Shown here piece after piece: positions 54,537-64,000 of a stretch of DNA of 64,000 bases. The DNA comes from Gemmata massiliana (lineage in GTDB: Bacteria; Planctomycetota; Planctomycetia; Gemmatales; Gemmataceae), in contig NZ_LR593886.1 of the NCBI RefSeq assembly GCF_901538265.1, forward strand, positions 8,577,738 through 8,641,737. The letters run 5' to 3'. The notes beneath the pieces are model-generated. The model made no database searches. It saw only the letters and a list, made by a program, of their open reading frames with translations, and was not told the DNA's origin. The translations under genes were made by a program, and so were the position numbers. How positions within the stretch are numbered: position 1 is the first letter of the stretch; every line of letters starts with the position of its first letter.

Positions 54537-55973
54537 ATGGGTTCTTCCCGCCGGCTCGTCATTGTCGCACAGGACCAGCGCCTCGCCTCTGTGGTGCAAA
54601 GCCACCTGCACCGGGCCATCCAAGTCACGGCCCCGATTGTTCGCTACGAAGACGTCCCGAACCTGCTCACGCCCGAAACGGACGGCGACCTGCTCCTGCT
54701 CGCCTCCGACCCGGCCGACGCATCGGCCGTCGAAACGGTCGTGCGCGAAACGAAGGTCCAGCACCTTCCCGCCGGGCTGTCCGTCCTCGAAACCGATGTG
54801 GTCCGCGCGAGCGGCAAACTCGACCCACTGAACCCGTACATCGCCGAGCGGTTCGTGTGGCCGCACCACCCGCGCGAGCTGACCGCCTGGGCGCACCGCG
54901 CCCTCGCCCCCGGCACCCCGTTCGCCGACCCCGCCACCGAGAGCGTCGCCGAGACGATCCGCCGGCGCCTCATCAACCACACACCCTCGCTGACCGCGAT
55001 GGTCGAACAGTTGTGCATCGCCTCCGCGCACGACGTCACGGTGCTCATTGAGGGCGAAACCGGCACGGGCAAGACGTTCCTCGCGAAGCTCGTTCACGAC
55101 TGCTCCGAGCGGCGCGCGAACCGGTTCCTCGTGGTGTCGTGCGGCACGCTCTCGGGCAACCTGATCGCCAGCGAGTTCTTCGGCCACGCGAAGGGCGCGT
55201 TCACGAGCGCCGACGCGGTGAAGGTCGGCAAGTTCGCTGCGGCCGGTGAGGGGACAATCCTGCTCGACGAGATCGACACCCTCGGACTGGAGCACCAGGC
55301 GAACTTGCTGCGGGTGATCGAGACCGGCGAGTTCGAGCCGGTGGGCAGCAACGAAACGCAACTGTGCCGGGCGCGCATCGTGGCCGCGACGAACTGGAAC
55401 CTCGCGGACGCGGTCGAGCGCGGGACGTTCCGCCGCGACCTGTACTACCGGCTCCACGTGCTCAGCTTCCAACTGCCGGCGCTGCGCTACCGCCCGGAGG
55501 ACATCGGCCCGCTCGTGCGCGGGATGGTCGCGAAGTACGGCACGAAGTACAGCAAGCGACTGTTCAGCGTGTGCCCGGAGGCGCTCCGCGCCCTGGAAGC
55601 GTTCCCCTGGCCGGGCAACATCCGCCAACTGGAGAACGTCGTTCAGCAAGCGGTGCTCACGAGCGCCGGGAACGAACTGAAGGTCCATCACCTGTCACCG
55701 CAAGTGTTCAGCCGCACCGACGCGCCAACTGTAATGATGCCCCTGCCGACCGGGTTCGATGGCACCCTGAAACAGACGCGCGAAGCGACCGAGCGCGCGA
55801 ACATCCTGCGGGCGCTGGAGAAAGCGAACCAGAGCCGCACGCGGGCCGCACAGATGCTCGGCGTGAGCCGCGTGACGCTCTACAAGAAGATGCGGGCGTA
55901 CAACCTCCTGAAGAAAGACGCACCGGTTACCTACCCGTTCGACGAATTCAACCAGCGCGCCGGTAACGCCTAG
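54537..55973 (+). CDS. Sigma-54-dependent transcription activator with degenerate receiver
   Basis: A 478-residue bacterial enhancer-binding protein. Residues 1 to about 125 look receiver-like (LVIVAQDQRLASVVQSHL) but lack the usual phosphorylated Asp and Lys. The AAA+ domain follows: Walker A GETGTGKT at 173-180, the sigma-54 contact loop GAFTSA at 220-225 (GAFTGA in most members), Walker B LLDEID and the arginine-finger region RRDLYYRLHVLSF. The C-terminal Fis-type helix-turn-helix is in NQSRTRAAQMLGVSRVTLYKK. It resembles the PrsR-type regulator of PEP-CTERM/EPS genes and lies at the end of that cluster. The ATG at 54537 was chosen; ATG-less extensions upstream add no homology. Confidence 0.88.
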   Translation: MGSSRRLVIVAQDQRLASVVQSHLHRAIQVTAPIVRYEDVPNLLTPETDGDLLLLASDPADASAVETVVRETKVQHLPAGLSVLETDVVRASGKLDPLNPYIAERFVWPHHPRELTAWAHRALAPGTPFADPATESVAETIRRRLINHTPSLTAMVEQLCIASAHDVTVLIEGETGTGKTFLAKLVHDCSERRANRFLVVSCGTLSGNLIASEFFGHAKGAFTSADAVKVGKFAAAGEGTILLDEIDTLGLEHQANLLRVIETGEFEPVGSNETQLCRARIVAATNWNLADAVERGTFRRDLYYRLHVLSFQLPALRYRPEDIGPLVRGMVAKYGTKYSKRLFSVCPEALRALEAFPWPGNIRQLENVVQQAVLTSAGNELKVHHLSPQVFSRTDAPTVMMPLPTGFDGTLKQTREATERANILRALEKANQSRTRAAQMLGVSRVTLYKKMRAYNLLKKDAPVTYPFDEFNQRAGNA

Positions 55974-56005
55974 CATCACGGCACAACTCAACGAAAATCC
56001 TCCAC

Positions 56006-56037
56006 CCGGTCGCTCGCAGCACCACGCGAGCGACCGG
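56006..56037 (+). terminator. Terminator after the sigma-54 activator gene
   Basis: A perfect 12-bp stem (CCGGTCGCTCGC/GCGAGCGACCGG) with an 8-nt loop, 32 nt after the stop codon, followed by TTCGCATTAAT. Confidence 0.75.
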
Positions 56038-56161
56038 TTCGCATTAATCATCCGCGCCATATCGAATCGATCCGCAAATCCGTTGCAACCCGCACTTCCG
56101 ATCGATAACATTCCTCCGCCCCGCCATCCGTGACGCTCAAGGCCGTTCTCGGAACCGTGCC

Positions 56162-56641
56162 ATGTCTGACACCGAACTGCACTACATTTGTCAGCCGACG
56201 GGCCTGCGCCCGGTCGCCCAGGCAATCGAGTTCCTCACGACGCAGGAGTTCCTCGCCGACGAACCGGCGTGTCGGCGCTTGTGGGATCTCGTCGAAACGC
56301 AGTTCCGCACCCGCAGCAAGTTCCTCGCGGTGTGGGGCGGGGTACGGTTCGTGGCGGTCCACCGCAACGCCGACGAGCGCGCGGACGGGTTCCTGCTCGT
56401 GAACGCGCCAGTGAACTGGCAGATCGACTACGTCGTGGTCGGTCCCGAGGCGCGCGGTCAGGGGATCGCGTCCGCTCTCGTGGTCGAAACGGCCAATCAA
56501 GCGTTCCTGCGGGGCGTGCCTTACGTCATGCTGACCAGCAAGGCGAGCCTGCGACCGCTCTACGAAACGTGCGGGTTCATCCCGATCGAAGACCCCGCGC
56601 CCGAAACCGCGGACCTGTCGGACGATCTGCTCGAAAACTAG
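56162..56641 (+). CDS. GNAT-family N-acetyltransferase
   Basis: A 159-residue acetyl-CoA-dependent acyltransferase of the GNAT fold. The pyrophosphate-binding motif is in VGPEARGQGIASALVVETA (Arg/Gln-x-x-Gly-x-Gly/Ala), preceded by the strand QIDYVVV and followed by VMLTSKASLRPLYETCGFIPI, the usual beta5-alpha4 pattern. Substrate unknown. It sits 76 nt before glmS on the same strand, so an amino-sugar connection is possible but not proven. Confidence 0.82.
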   Translation: MSDTELHYICQPTGLRPVAQAIEFLTTQEFLADEPACRRLWDLVETQFRTRSKFLAVWGGVRFVAVHRNADERADGFLLVNAPVNWQIDYVVVGPEARGQGIASALVVETANQAFLRGVPYVMLTSKASLRPLYETCGFIPIEDPAPETADLSDDLLEN

Positions 56642-56717
56642 CGCCCGCGCGCATTGGCCTTCCACTCTCCTTCTCTGACCCACTACACTCTTCTGCCCAG
56701 CAGAAGGAGACACGCCA

Positions 56718-58550
<1,833 letters not shown>

Positions 58551-58742
58551 CGGCTACCGATCCGGCGCAAGTCGCCCGCACCGGCTCAAATGCCGCAGAT
58601 TACCAAATGCGCAAAAGCGCACGAGCGCGATCGATTTGCGAGTACCCATCGAGTACATTCTCCAAACAAAGTTGATCGTGGGGCGCCAACCACGACCCAC
58701 GCAACCCGGACGGCCGGGGAACTCTGACCCGGTCATCCGCAA

Positions 58743-59651
58743 ATGCAGACCGCTCTCGTCGCGCCGCCGGCCACCGGCACGCTCCGCCCGTTTTGGTACC
58801 GCGCCACGCGCGTCGCACTCGCGCTGTGCCCGCTGATCGCGGTCCACCTCGCGCTCTTCGCGATCCCGTTCGTCGAGTTCACCGTCTGGTCGGTCGTGGC
58901 CATCTTTGTTGTCACCCGGATCACCGGATTGGGGATCACCGCCGGGTTCCACCGCTACTTCTCGCACCACTCGTTCAAGACGTCGCGCTGGTTCCAGTTC
59001 CTGCTCGCGGTTGCGGGTTGCACGGCGCTCCAAAAAGGCCCGCTGTGGTGGGTCGCTCACCACCGGCTCCACCACAAGCACTCGGACACGCCCGCCGACC
59101 CACACTCTCCGGTCGTGAACGGCTTCTTTCACGGGCACGTCGGGTGGCTGTTCACGCGCGACCTGATGAAGCCGGACGAGCGCCCCGTTCGCGACCTCGC
59201 GAAGTACCCGGAACTGGTCTGGCTGGACCGATTGTGGATGATCCCGGGCATACTGCTGGCGGCGGCGTGCTTCGCGGTCCTGGGATGGAACGGGCTGATC
59301 TACGGGTTCTGCCTGAGCGTGGTGCTGGTGTTCCAGGTCACGTTCGCGGTGAACTCGATCGGCCATTTGTTCGGCAAACAGCGGTTCGACACGGGCGAGG
59401 GCAGTCGGAATAATCTGGTTCTCGGCTACCTCGCGATGGGCGACGGGTGGCACAACAACCACCACCGGGCACCGTATTCCGCGCGGCACGGGTTCGCGTG
59501 GTACGAGTTCGACGTGTGCTACCGATTCATTCGGCTACTCGCGCGGCTGGGGCTGGTGTGGGGCGTGAAGGAACCACCGGCCGAACTACGATTCGGCCGC
59601 GTGGCGCACGAACCAGAAGCGAAGGCGGAACCGGTGGCCGGAAGTTCGTGA
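58743..59651 (+). CDS. Acyl-CoA/acyl-lipid delta-9-type fatty acid desaturase
   Basis: A 302-residue integral membrane di-iron desaturase. The three His boxes are present: HRYFSHH, HHRLHHKH and HNNHH (GWHNNHHRAPYSARHGF). Membrane helices occur near 22-40, 42-62 and 160-205. It introduces a cis double bond in a saturated acyl chain to adjust membrane fluidity. It is free-standing, 192 nt after glmS, and convergent with the coiled-coil membrane protein gene 27 nt away. Confidence 0.93.
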   Translation: MQTALVAPPATGTLRPFWYRATRVALALCPLIAVHLALFAIPFVEFTVWSVVAIFVVTRITGLGITAGFHRYFSHHSFKTSRWFQFLLAVAGCTALQKGPLWWVAHHRLHHKHSDTPADPHSPVVNGFFHGHVGWLFTRDLMKPDERPVRDLAKYPELVWLDRLWMIPGILLAAACFAVLGWNGLIYGFCLSVVLVFQVTFAVNSIGHLFGKQRFDTGEGSRNNLVLGYLAMGDGWHNNHHRAPYSARHGFAWYEFDVCYRFIRLLARLGLVWGVKEPPAELRFGRVAHEPEAKAEPVAGSS

Positions 59652-59678
59652 CGGTTGATGGTATCGCGGGAATTCGCG

Positions 59679-60455
59679 TCACGCGGGCTTGCGCCGGAGG
59701 ACGCGCCAGCAGAACCGGGCCATGAAGAACTGACCGACTGCGGCCAATGTGCCAATGAGAGTTGTTCCGAGCGCGGCCCGCCACGCCCACAGATCGACCG
59801 ACCGCTTCGTGTCTGCGACCCGGGTTCGCGTAGTCGCGACTACGGTGGCTATTTGGTCGGTGAATCCGTGCGCCTGAGTGAGTGCCAGTTCGATCGTGTT
59901 CAACTGCTCAGCCGTGGGTGTGGTTCCCGGCGCGATGGGAATGCCCAAAATCGTTTGTGCCCGCTTCAGTTCGTTGGTCGCGGTGCTGAGGTCGGTCCGC
60001 GTTTGGGTCAGTTGTTCGGGCCGAACCCCGAACCAACTCTGGATCTCTTCGTCCTTGTCGAACATCTCCAGTGCGGTTTTCGCCACAACGACCGCGTCCG
60101 ACGCAATGACAACGGCCGCGTTCGCGCGATCGACGGACCCGACCAGTTCTTGTGAAGCCCGTTTCGCGCCGATTCGCATGATCGGGTGAACCGGCTCCGG
60201 CGGCATGTTCGCAGCGCTCGTTCGCGCGTGCTTCAAGTCTTCCTCGGCCTGCCCGATGACCTCTAACACGAACCCGACCGCGTGCTCGGCCGCGGCAGTA
60301 GCCGTGTCCGCGCGGCCCGCGAGTGCGTCCGTTCGCTTGTTCACTTCAGATTTCACGCGCCACACCCCGACGGCGGCGCCGGCAAAAATCACGAACCCCG
60401 CGAGTGATACGAGCAATCCGGCTGTGGCCAGCACCGTGCGGATCAATGCCCACAT
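59679..60455 (-). CDS. Two-helix membrane protein with extracytoplasmic coiled coil
   Basis: A 258-residue protein of unknown function. A membrane helix at about 4-28 (TVLATAGLLVSLAGFVIFAGAAVGVW) is interrupted here by format only; the second is at about 228-248 (ALGTTLIGTLAAVGQFF). The 200 residues between are rich in Ala, Thr, Val and charged residues in heptad-like patterns (ADTATAAAEHAVGFVLEV, TRTDLSTATNELKRAQ), indicating long helices. It resembles envelope or methyl-accepting-like signalling spacers without any methylation or HAMP motif. The ATG at 60455 follows GGAGG with 8 nt spacing. It lies 37 nt after the GT39-like gene on the same strand. Confidence 0.75.
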   Translation of the reverse strand: MWALIRTVLATAGLLVSLAGFVIFAGAAVGVWRVKSEVNKRTDALAGRADTATAAAEHAVGFVLEVIGQAEEDLKHARTSAANMPPEPVHPIMRIGAKRASQELVGSVDRANAAVVIASDAVVVAKTALEMFDKDEEIQSWFGVRPEQLTQTRTDLSTATNELKRAQTILGIPIAPGTTPTAEQLNTIELALTQAHGFTDQIATVVATTRTRVADTKRSVDLWAWRAALGTTLIGTLAAVGQFFMARFCWRVLRRKPA

Positions 60456-60492
60456 GCGCCAACCTCCGCAGGTGAAGATGAGAGAGCCGGCG

Positions 60493-62175
60493 TCACTCGC
60501 GCACTTGGTAGATGTAGAAGTGCGTCGTGCGCGCGACCGGCTTCCGCGCCCGCACCCATTCGAGGCGCACCTTGTGCTGCGGCGTGGGCGCGGGATTGTT
60601 ACTGAGAATAGCGACCGAAACCGCAACGAACTTGGTTTGGCAGTAGTGGGTCATGTCGTCGTCCGACACGAGCGGGAGCCAACTCAAGTTCAGCCACGCG
60701 AGCGGCGGGTACATGATGTCCGGGTCGCTGCCGTAGTACCAGATCGCGAGCGGCTCGTTGTTGTTGTGCTGCGTGTTCCACGCCCGCAGTTCGGGCAGCC
60801 CGTGCCCCCAATCGTAGTTCGAGTCGTGGAGGAGCGTGCTCCCGACCGGCGTCCCGCCCCACGCCTGATTGAAGTAGCTCAAGCCGTGCGGCCACACCCA
60901 CGCGGCGGTCCCGGCGAACGCGGCGAGCAGCCCGGCCACCAACCAGCGCGGCACGACGCGCGCGCCCGCGCGCTGTTCGGCCCACCCGCGTGCAATCGCA
61001 ACGCCGGTCGTGATGTACGTGAGGGCCATGAGCACGAACACGAAGCGGATGCCGATCTGCACGCGGCAATTTGGAGTGAATGCGAGCAGGATCAGCGCGA
61101 CACCGATCGGTGGTATCAGCAACCGGCGCGGGTGTACGACGAGCGCGGCGAGGAGTAGCGCGATCGCAGGAAGCGGCACCTTCATGCTGAGCGCGAGCGG
61201 GAAGTACGCCGGCGTCGCCCGCGCGTGCCACTCGCCGAGCAGGTACGTGCCGTGCCCGCGCACGTTGTGCTTGATCTGGTGAACCAGCGCCTCGCCCGCG
61301 TTCGTGAAGATCTTCAGTTCGCGGCTGACCGGCACCATGACCCGCTTCAGGTCACCTTCCGGGAGCGCGTCGGCCCATTTGATGAACGTTGGTTCCGTGC
61401 CCCAATCGCACCCGCAGTAACCGAACACGAACACGAAACCGATGAAGCCGATCGCGACCGAGTCCTTGCGGAACTGGTACGTCGCGTGCCACAGGTGCGA
61501 GACTTTCCCCCAAAGCGAGCTTCCCGGGGGCGGAGTGAGAGCACCCGCTTTCGCGAGGTTCCACAGACCCAGTACGATCATCGCCTGCGTTCCGAACACC
61601 ATTGCCGAAGCTTTAGCGGTGATCGCCAGTCCGTACAACAACCCGGGTACGAGCACCCGGCGCTTCCAGTTTGCTTCAGGCGTGTAGCAGTAGGAGAAGT
61701 GGTAGACAAGCATCAACATGCACGCCAGCAGCGCAATATCCGTGGTGGCGAGGGCCGCGTGCCCGAGAAAGTTCGGGTCGCACGCGACCAGCGCGACCGC
61801 GAGCCGCCCGCCCCACGACCCGCCGAACGCGCGCCCGAGGCCCATCGAATAAATGAGCGTGAGCCACCAGAAAACGAGGTTCGTTGCGCGACAGACCGGC
61901 AGAACGGTGTGCAGCTCGAACAGCGGGTCGAATTCGTGCCCGCGGTACTGCTCCCATACGTACACCGGCAGCGTTTGAACGTCGACCGGCAGCGGCATGG
62001 TGCCGGCGCGCATGAGCAGCTTGTTGCTGCCGGTGCGCCAACTGGTGAGGCCGGCTTTGACGTAGAGCGGCTCGTCGAACGTGGCCCCGAACTGCGCCGC
62101 GGCGGTCAGGCACCAGGCCGACGACGCGGCCCCGAACGCGAGCAGCCACAGCGCATCGACCCACCGACCCCGCAT
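60493..62175 (-). CDS. GT39-like membrane glycosyltransferase (ArnT/PMT superfamily)
   Basis: A 560-residue protein with about ten predicted membrane helices (for example WLLAFGAASSAWCLTAAA, DIALLACMLMLVYHF, SVAIGFIGFVFVFGY, PAIALLLAALVVH, IGVALILLAFTP and WLVAGLLAAFAGTAAWVW). The acidic Asp-Glu pair in the first external loop (FDEPLYVKAG) is the catalytic signature of GT-C/GT39 transferases that use polyprenyl-phosphate sugars. A C-terminal outer domain of about 120 residues follows (NYDWGHGLPELRAWN). Acceptor unknown. The ATG at 62175 follows AAAGGAGG at ideal spacing; the frame extends much further upstream but as antisense to the HAD gene. Confidence 0.87.
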   Translation of the reverse strand: MRGRWVDALWLLAFGAASSAWCLTAAAQFGATFDEPLYVKAGLTSWRTGSNKLLMRAGTMPLPVDVQTLPVYVWEQYRGHEFDPLFELHTVLPVCRATNLVFWWLTLIYSMGLGRAFGGSWGGRLAVALVACDPNFLGHAALATTDIALLACMLMLVYHFSYCYTPEANWKRRVLVPGLLYGLAITAKASAMVFGTQAMIVLGLWNLAKAGALTPPPGSSLWGKVSHLWHATYQFRKDSVAIGFIGFVFVFGYCGCDWGTEPTFIKWADALPEGDLKRVMVPVSRELKIFTNAGEALVHQIKHNVRGHGTYLLGEWHARATPAYFPLALSMKVPLPAIALLLAALVVHPRRLLIPPIGVALILLAFTPNCRVQIGIRFVFVLMALTYITTGVAIARGWAEQRAGARVVPRWLVAGLLAAFAGTAAWVWPHGLSYFNQAWGGTPVGSTLLHDSNYDWGHGLPELRAWNTQHNNNEPLAIWYYGSDPDIMYPPLAWLNLSWLPLVSDDDMTHYCQTKFVAVSVAILSNNPAPTPQHKVRLEWVRARKPVARTTHFYIYQVRE

Positions 62176-62255
62176 GACCGCCTCCTTTGGGTAGAATGCG
62201 GGAGATACCGCAACCCGGATTTCTGAGCAACCCCGAACGAATTTTAGTTTCAGAG

Positions 62256-62348
62256 TTCCAAGTTCCAGAGTTCCAAGTTGAATATCCGTTTGTTTCAAGC
62301 CTGTGACGTGAGGCTTACGCCGCGGGTTTGGAACTCTGGAACTTGGAA
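62256..62348. repeat. 21-bp-arm inverted repeat with phrase-like short repeats
   Basis: Arms 62256-62276 and 62328-62348 are perfectly complementary. Each arm carries the word GTTCCA/TGGAAC two or three times, and CCGGAAC follows twice just downstream of the right arm (62350-62365). The 51-nt loop contains a 6-bp stem (AAGCCT/AGGCTT). It lies between the divergent GT39-like and HAD genes, ending 31 nt before the HAD start, so it would be in the leader of that gene. Confidence 0.8.
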
Positions 62349-62379
62349 CCCCGGAACCCCGGAACTTCGAGACTAACGA

Positions 62380-63201
62380 ATGCAACTCCCCTCTTCCGCC
62401 GAACTCATCAACCCCACCGTGCGCCGCGGACCGTTCCGGGTCGCGCTGTTCGACTTCGACGGCACGCTCTCGCTCATCCGCGAGGGATGGCCGCGCGTGA
62501 TGATTGATCTGATGCTCGACCGGCTCCGCGAACAGCGCCTCATCACCGAACCGGAACCCCAGTGCGCAGCGCACCTCGAATCGTTCGTGATGGCCCTGAA
62601 CGGGCACCCCACGGTTCGGCAAATGGAGCGGTTCGCGGTGGAAGTCACCGAGCGCGGCGGCACCCCAGCCGAAACGACCGCGTACCTCCAGCAGTACATC
62701 GACCGTCTGATGAGTGTGGTTCACGGGCGGTGGGACGCAATCGAATCGCGCCGCGCGAAGCCGAGCGAATGGGTCGTCCCGAACGCGCACGGCATTCTGC
62801 GCAACCTGCAAGAGCGCGGCGTTCCGCTGTTCGTGGCCAGCGGAACCGACTTGGCCCACGTTTCGCGCGAGGTGGAGTTGCTCGAACTGCTGCCGCACGT
62901 CGGCGGGCGCGTCTACGCACCAAAAAACAACGACGCGACCTTCCGCAAGCGCGACGTGATCGAGCGCGCGGTGCGCGAACTCGCGGTTCGCGGCGACGAG
63001 CTGATCGGGTTCGGCGACGGTGTGGTAGAAACGCAGGAAGTAAAGCGCGCGGGCGGAGTTGCGGTCGGCGTGGCCAGCAGTGAGGCCGGCGTGCGCGGGG
63101 TGAACGCGACCAAGCGCGAAACGCTCATCGCGGCCGGCGCGGACATTATCATCCCCGATTACGAGCACGCGAACGAGTTACTCGCGTGGCTGTGGAATTA
63201 A
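62380..63201 (+). CDS. HAD-superfamily hydrolase (phosphatase-like)
   Basis: A 273-residue haloacid dehalogenase-like enzyme. Motif I is FDFDGTLSL (nucleophile Asp and acid/base Asp two residues later); motif II Ser/Thr is in LFVASGTD; motif III/IV in KRDVIERAVREL and LIGFGDGVVETQEVKR. A helical cap (about 55-110) lies between motifs I and II, as in phosphoglycolate phosphatase. It probably dephosphorylates a sugar phosphate or other small metabolite. The ATG at 62380 follows a long hairpin leader. Convergent arrangements do not occur here: the next gene runs the same way. Confidence 0.87.
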   Translation: MQLPSSAELINPTVRRGPFRVALFDFDGTLSLIREGWPRVMIDLMLDRLREQRLITEPEPQCAAHLESFVMALNGHPTVRQMERFAVEVTERGGTPAETTAYLQQYIDRLMSVVHGRWDAIESRRAKPSEWVVPNAHGILRNLQERGVPLFVASGTDLAHVSREVELLELLPHVGGRVYAPKNNDATFRKRDVIERAVRELAVRGDELIGFGDGVVETQEVKRAGGVAVGVASSEAGVRGVNATKRETLIAAGADIIIPDYEHANELLAWLWN

Positions 63202-63266
63202 GGATTCCCGCGCCGCGGACCGCTTTCCCGTCAAGCTGTGCAGACCGTGCGGTCGATAACGGATGT

Positions 63267-64000
63267 GTGGAAGTTCGCACCGCGACCGCCGGTTTGCGCC
63301 GCACCCGTTCGGGGGCCGCGCGCAGTGCGTTTGTCCTCGCGCTCGTGCTCGCGGGCTGCGCGGACACCGAGTTCTTGCGCCGGACCTGTCCCACTCCGCC
63401 CGACCCGAAGCACGCAGCCGAACGGCCCGCGCCAACGGCTGCATACCAAGTCGGCTGTCCCGATGTGCTCGAAATCACGTTCCTCGATCACCCCGCATGG
63501 GACGCGGTCGCGGTCATTGATGTGGACGGGCGCCTGCCACTAGAGCGGCCGGGGGCTGTTCGCGCTGATGGCCGCACGCTCACAGAGATCCGCGACGAAC
63601 TCGCAGCCCTCGCGGGGTGCTCCCCGGAGCGTGTGACAGTCGCCCTCGCAGCTGCACGCAGCGCGCGGGTCGTGGTTTACGGCCCGATCCGCGGACGGGC
63701 ACGCATTGTGCCGTACCAGGGACCGGAACCGGTAATCGACTTCCTGAAGCGCATCGGCGGGCTGCCGCCCGGCTCGAAACTGAACCAGGTCTACGTGGTG
63801 CGCCCGAACGTGGCCGCTGCGATGCGCCCACAGGTGTTCAGCGTGGACGTGGCCGCGGTGCTCATCGACGGCAACCAGCGCACGAATGTGACACTCCGAG
63901 GCGACGACCAGATTTACGTCGGGGAGACGAAACTGTCGAGTCTGTCGCGTCTGATGCCGGACTGGTTGGGCACCGTGTACCGCCGCGTTACGGGCCTGCT
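63267..64000 (+). CDS. Wza-like polysaccharide export lipoprotein, N-terminal part (runs off the right edge)
   Basis: An open frame of 244 codons to the window edge. After the likely GTG start (63267) a signal peptide ends in a lipobox (LVLAGC, Cys31). A Poly_export domain follows: YQVGCPDVLEITFLDHPAW, VIDVDGRLPLERPGAVRADGRTL and VTVALAAARSARVVVYGP, then an SLBB-like segment (VIDFLKRIGGLPPGS, NQVYVVRP, LRGDDQIYVGE). It is a second outer-membrane export protein distinct from the one at 44.5-45.6 kb. The start is uncertain because the upstream frame is open and no clear ribosome binding site is seen. It lies about 65 bp after the HAD gene. Confidence 0.82.
   Translation, partial: MEVRTATAGLRRTRSGAARSAFVLALVLAGCADTEFLRRTCPTPPDPKHAAERPAPTAAYQVGCPDVLEITFLDHPAWDAVAVIDVDGRLPLERPGAVRADGRTLTEIRDELAALAGCSPERVTVALAAARSARVVVYGPIRGRARIVPYQGPEPVIDFLKRIGGLPPGSKLNQVYVVRPNVAAAMRPQVFSVDVAAVLIDGNQRTNVTLRGDDQIYVGETKLSSLSRLMPDWLGTVYRRVTGL

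Noticed and set aside
62176..63168. Open frame that would extend the GT39-like protein by about 330 residues at its N-terminus
   Set aside because: It is antisense to the HAD gene, crosses the inverted repeat, has no family features, and an ideal AAAGGAGG site marks the ATG at 62175.

Overview
The window is high-G+C DNA that most likely comes from a planctomycete of the Gemmataceae type. The lineage markers are a paired cytochrome-type DUF1587/1592/1588 protein and Tat-exported DUF1552 protein, a BBP7-type outer-membrane beta-barrel protein, a zinc-ribbon Ser/Thr kinase, an ECF sigma factor with a long membrane-anchored C-terminal extension, a WD40 protein and PEP-CTERM proteins. No rRNA, tRNA, CRISPR array, phage or insertion sequence could be recognised.

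Layout. 1-4.4 kb: 5' part of proS, then a minus-strand run of WD40 protein, zinc-ribbon kinase and a small Ig-like protein. 4.4-12.8 kb: MBL-fold hydrolase, the sigma factor fused to a polysaccharide-export domain, a small gene split by an 11-bp tandem duplication, and catabolic-type enzymes (Gfo/Idh/MocA oxidoreductase, TIM-barrel isomerase, 2-hydroxyacid dehydrogenase, secreted PIG-L deacetylase). 13.1-16.9 kb: the DUF1592/DUF1552 pair. 17-26 kb: TIGR01777 epimerase, an orphan histidine ammonia-lyase, a zinc-ribbon membrane protein, YebC, an FHA-GAF-adenylate/guanylate cyclase-like protein and a patatin lipoprotein. 26-36.8 kb: a very large TPR membrane protein, two PEP-CTERM proteins, an XrtA-type polysaccharide deacetylase, a BBP7 porin-like protein and a secreted protein/lipoprotein pair. 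36.9-44.2 kb: a sigma-70 factor, an esterase, a lactonase, an NAD-dependent epimerase and small secreted proteins.

44.5-58.6 kb is an exopolysaccharide/PEP-CTERM-type cluster. A Wza-like export lipoprotein is divergent from a Wzc-like co-polymerase/tyrosine kinase, which is followed by an EpsI protein, a phosphoglycosyl transferase, two glycosyltransferases, a FemAB-like protein, a sigma-54 activator, a GNAT protein and glmS. Together with the deacetylase and two PEP-CTERM substrates near 31-33 kb these resemble the known PEP-CTERM/exosortase EPS system, but no exosortase lies in the window. The right end holds a desaturase, a coiled-coil membrane protein, a GT39-like membrane glycosyltransferase, a HAD hydrolase and the 5' part of another Wza-like lipoprotein.

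Two recurring themes stand out. Three separate proteins carry Poly_export domains, one of them fused to an ECF sigma factor behind a membrane segment. Many gene borders carry long inverted repeats with arms of 17-34 bp and unrelated sequences, mostly just 3' of a stop codon, and in one case directly against the hutH ribosome binding site.
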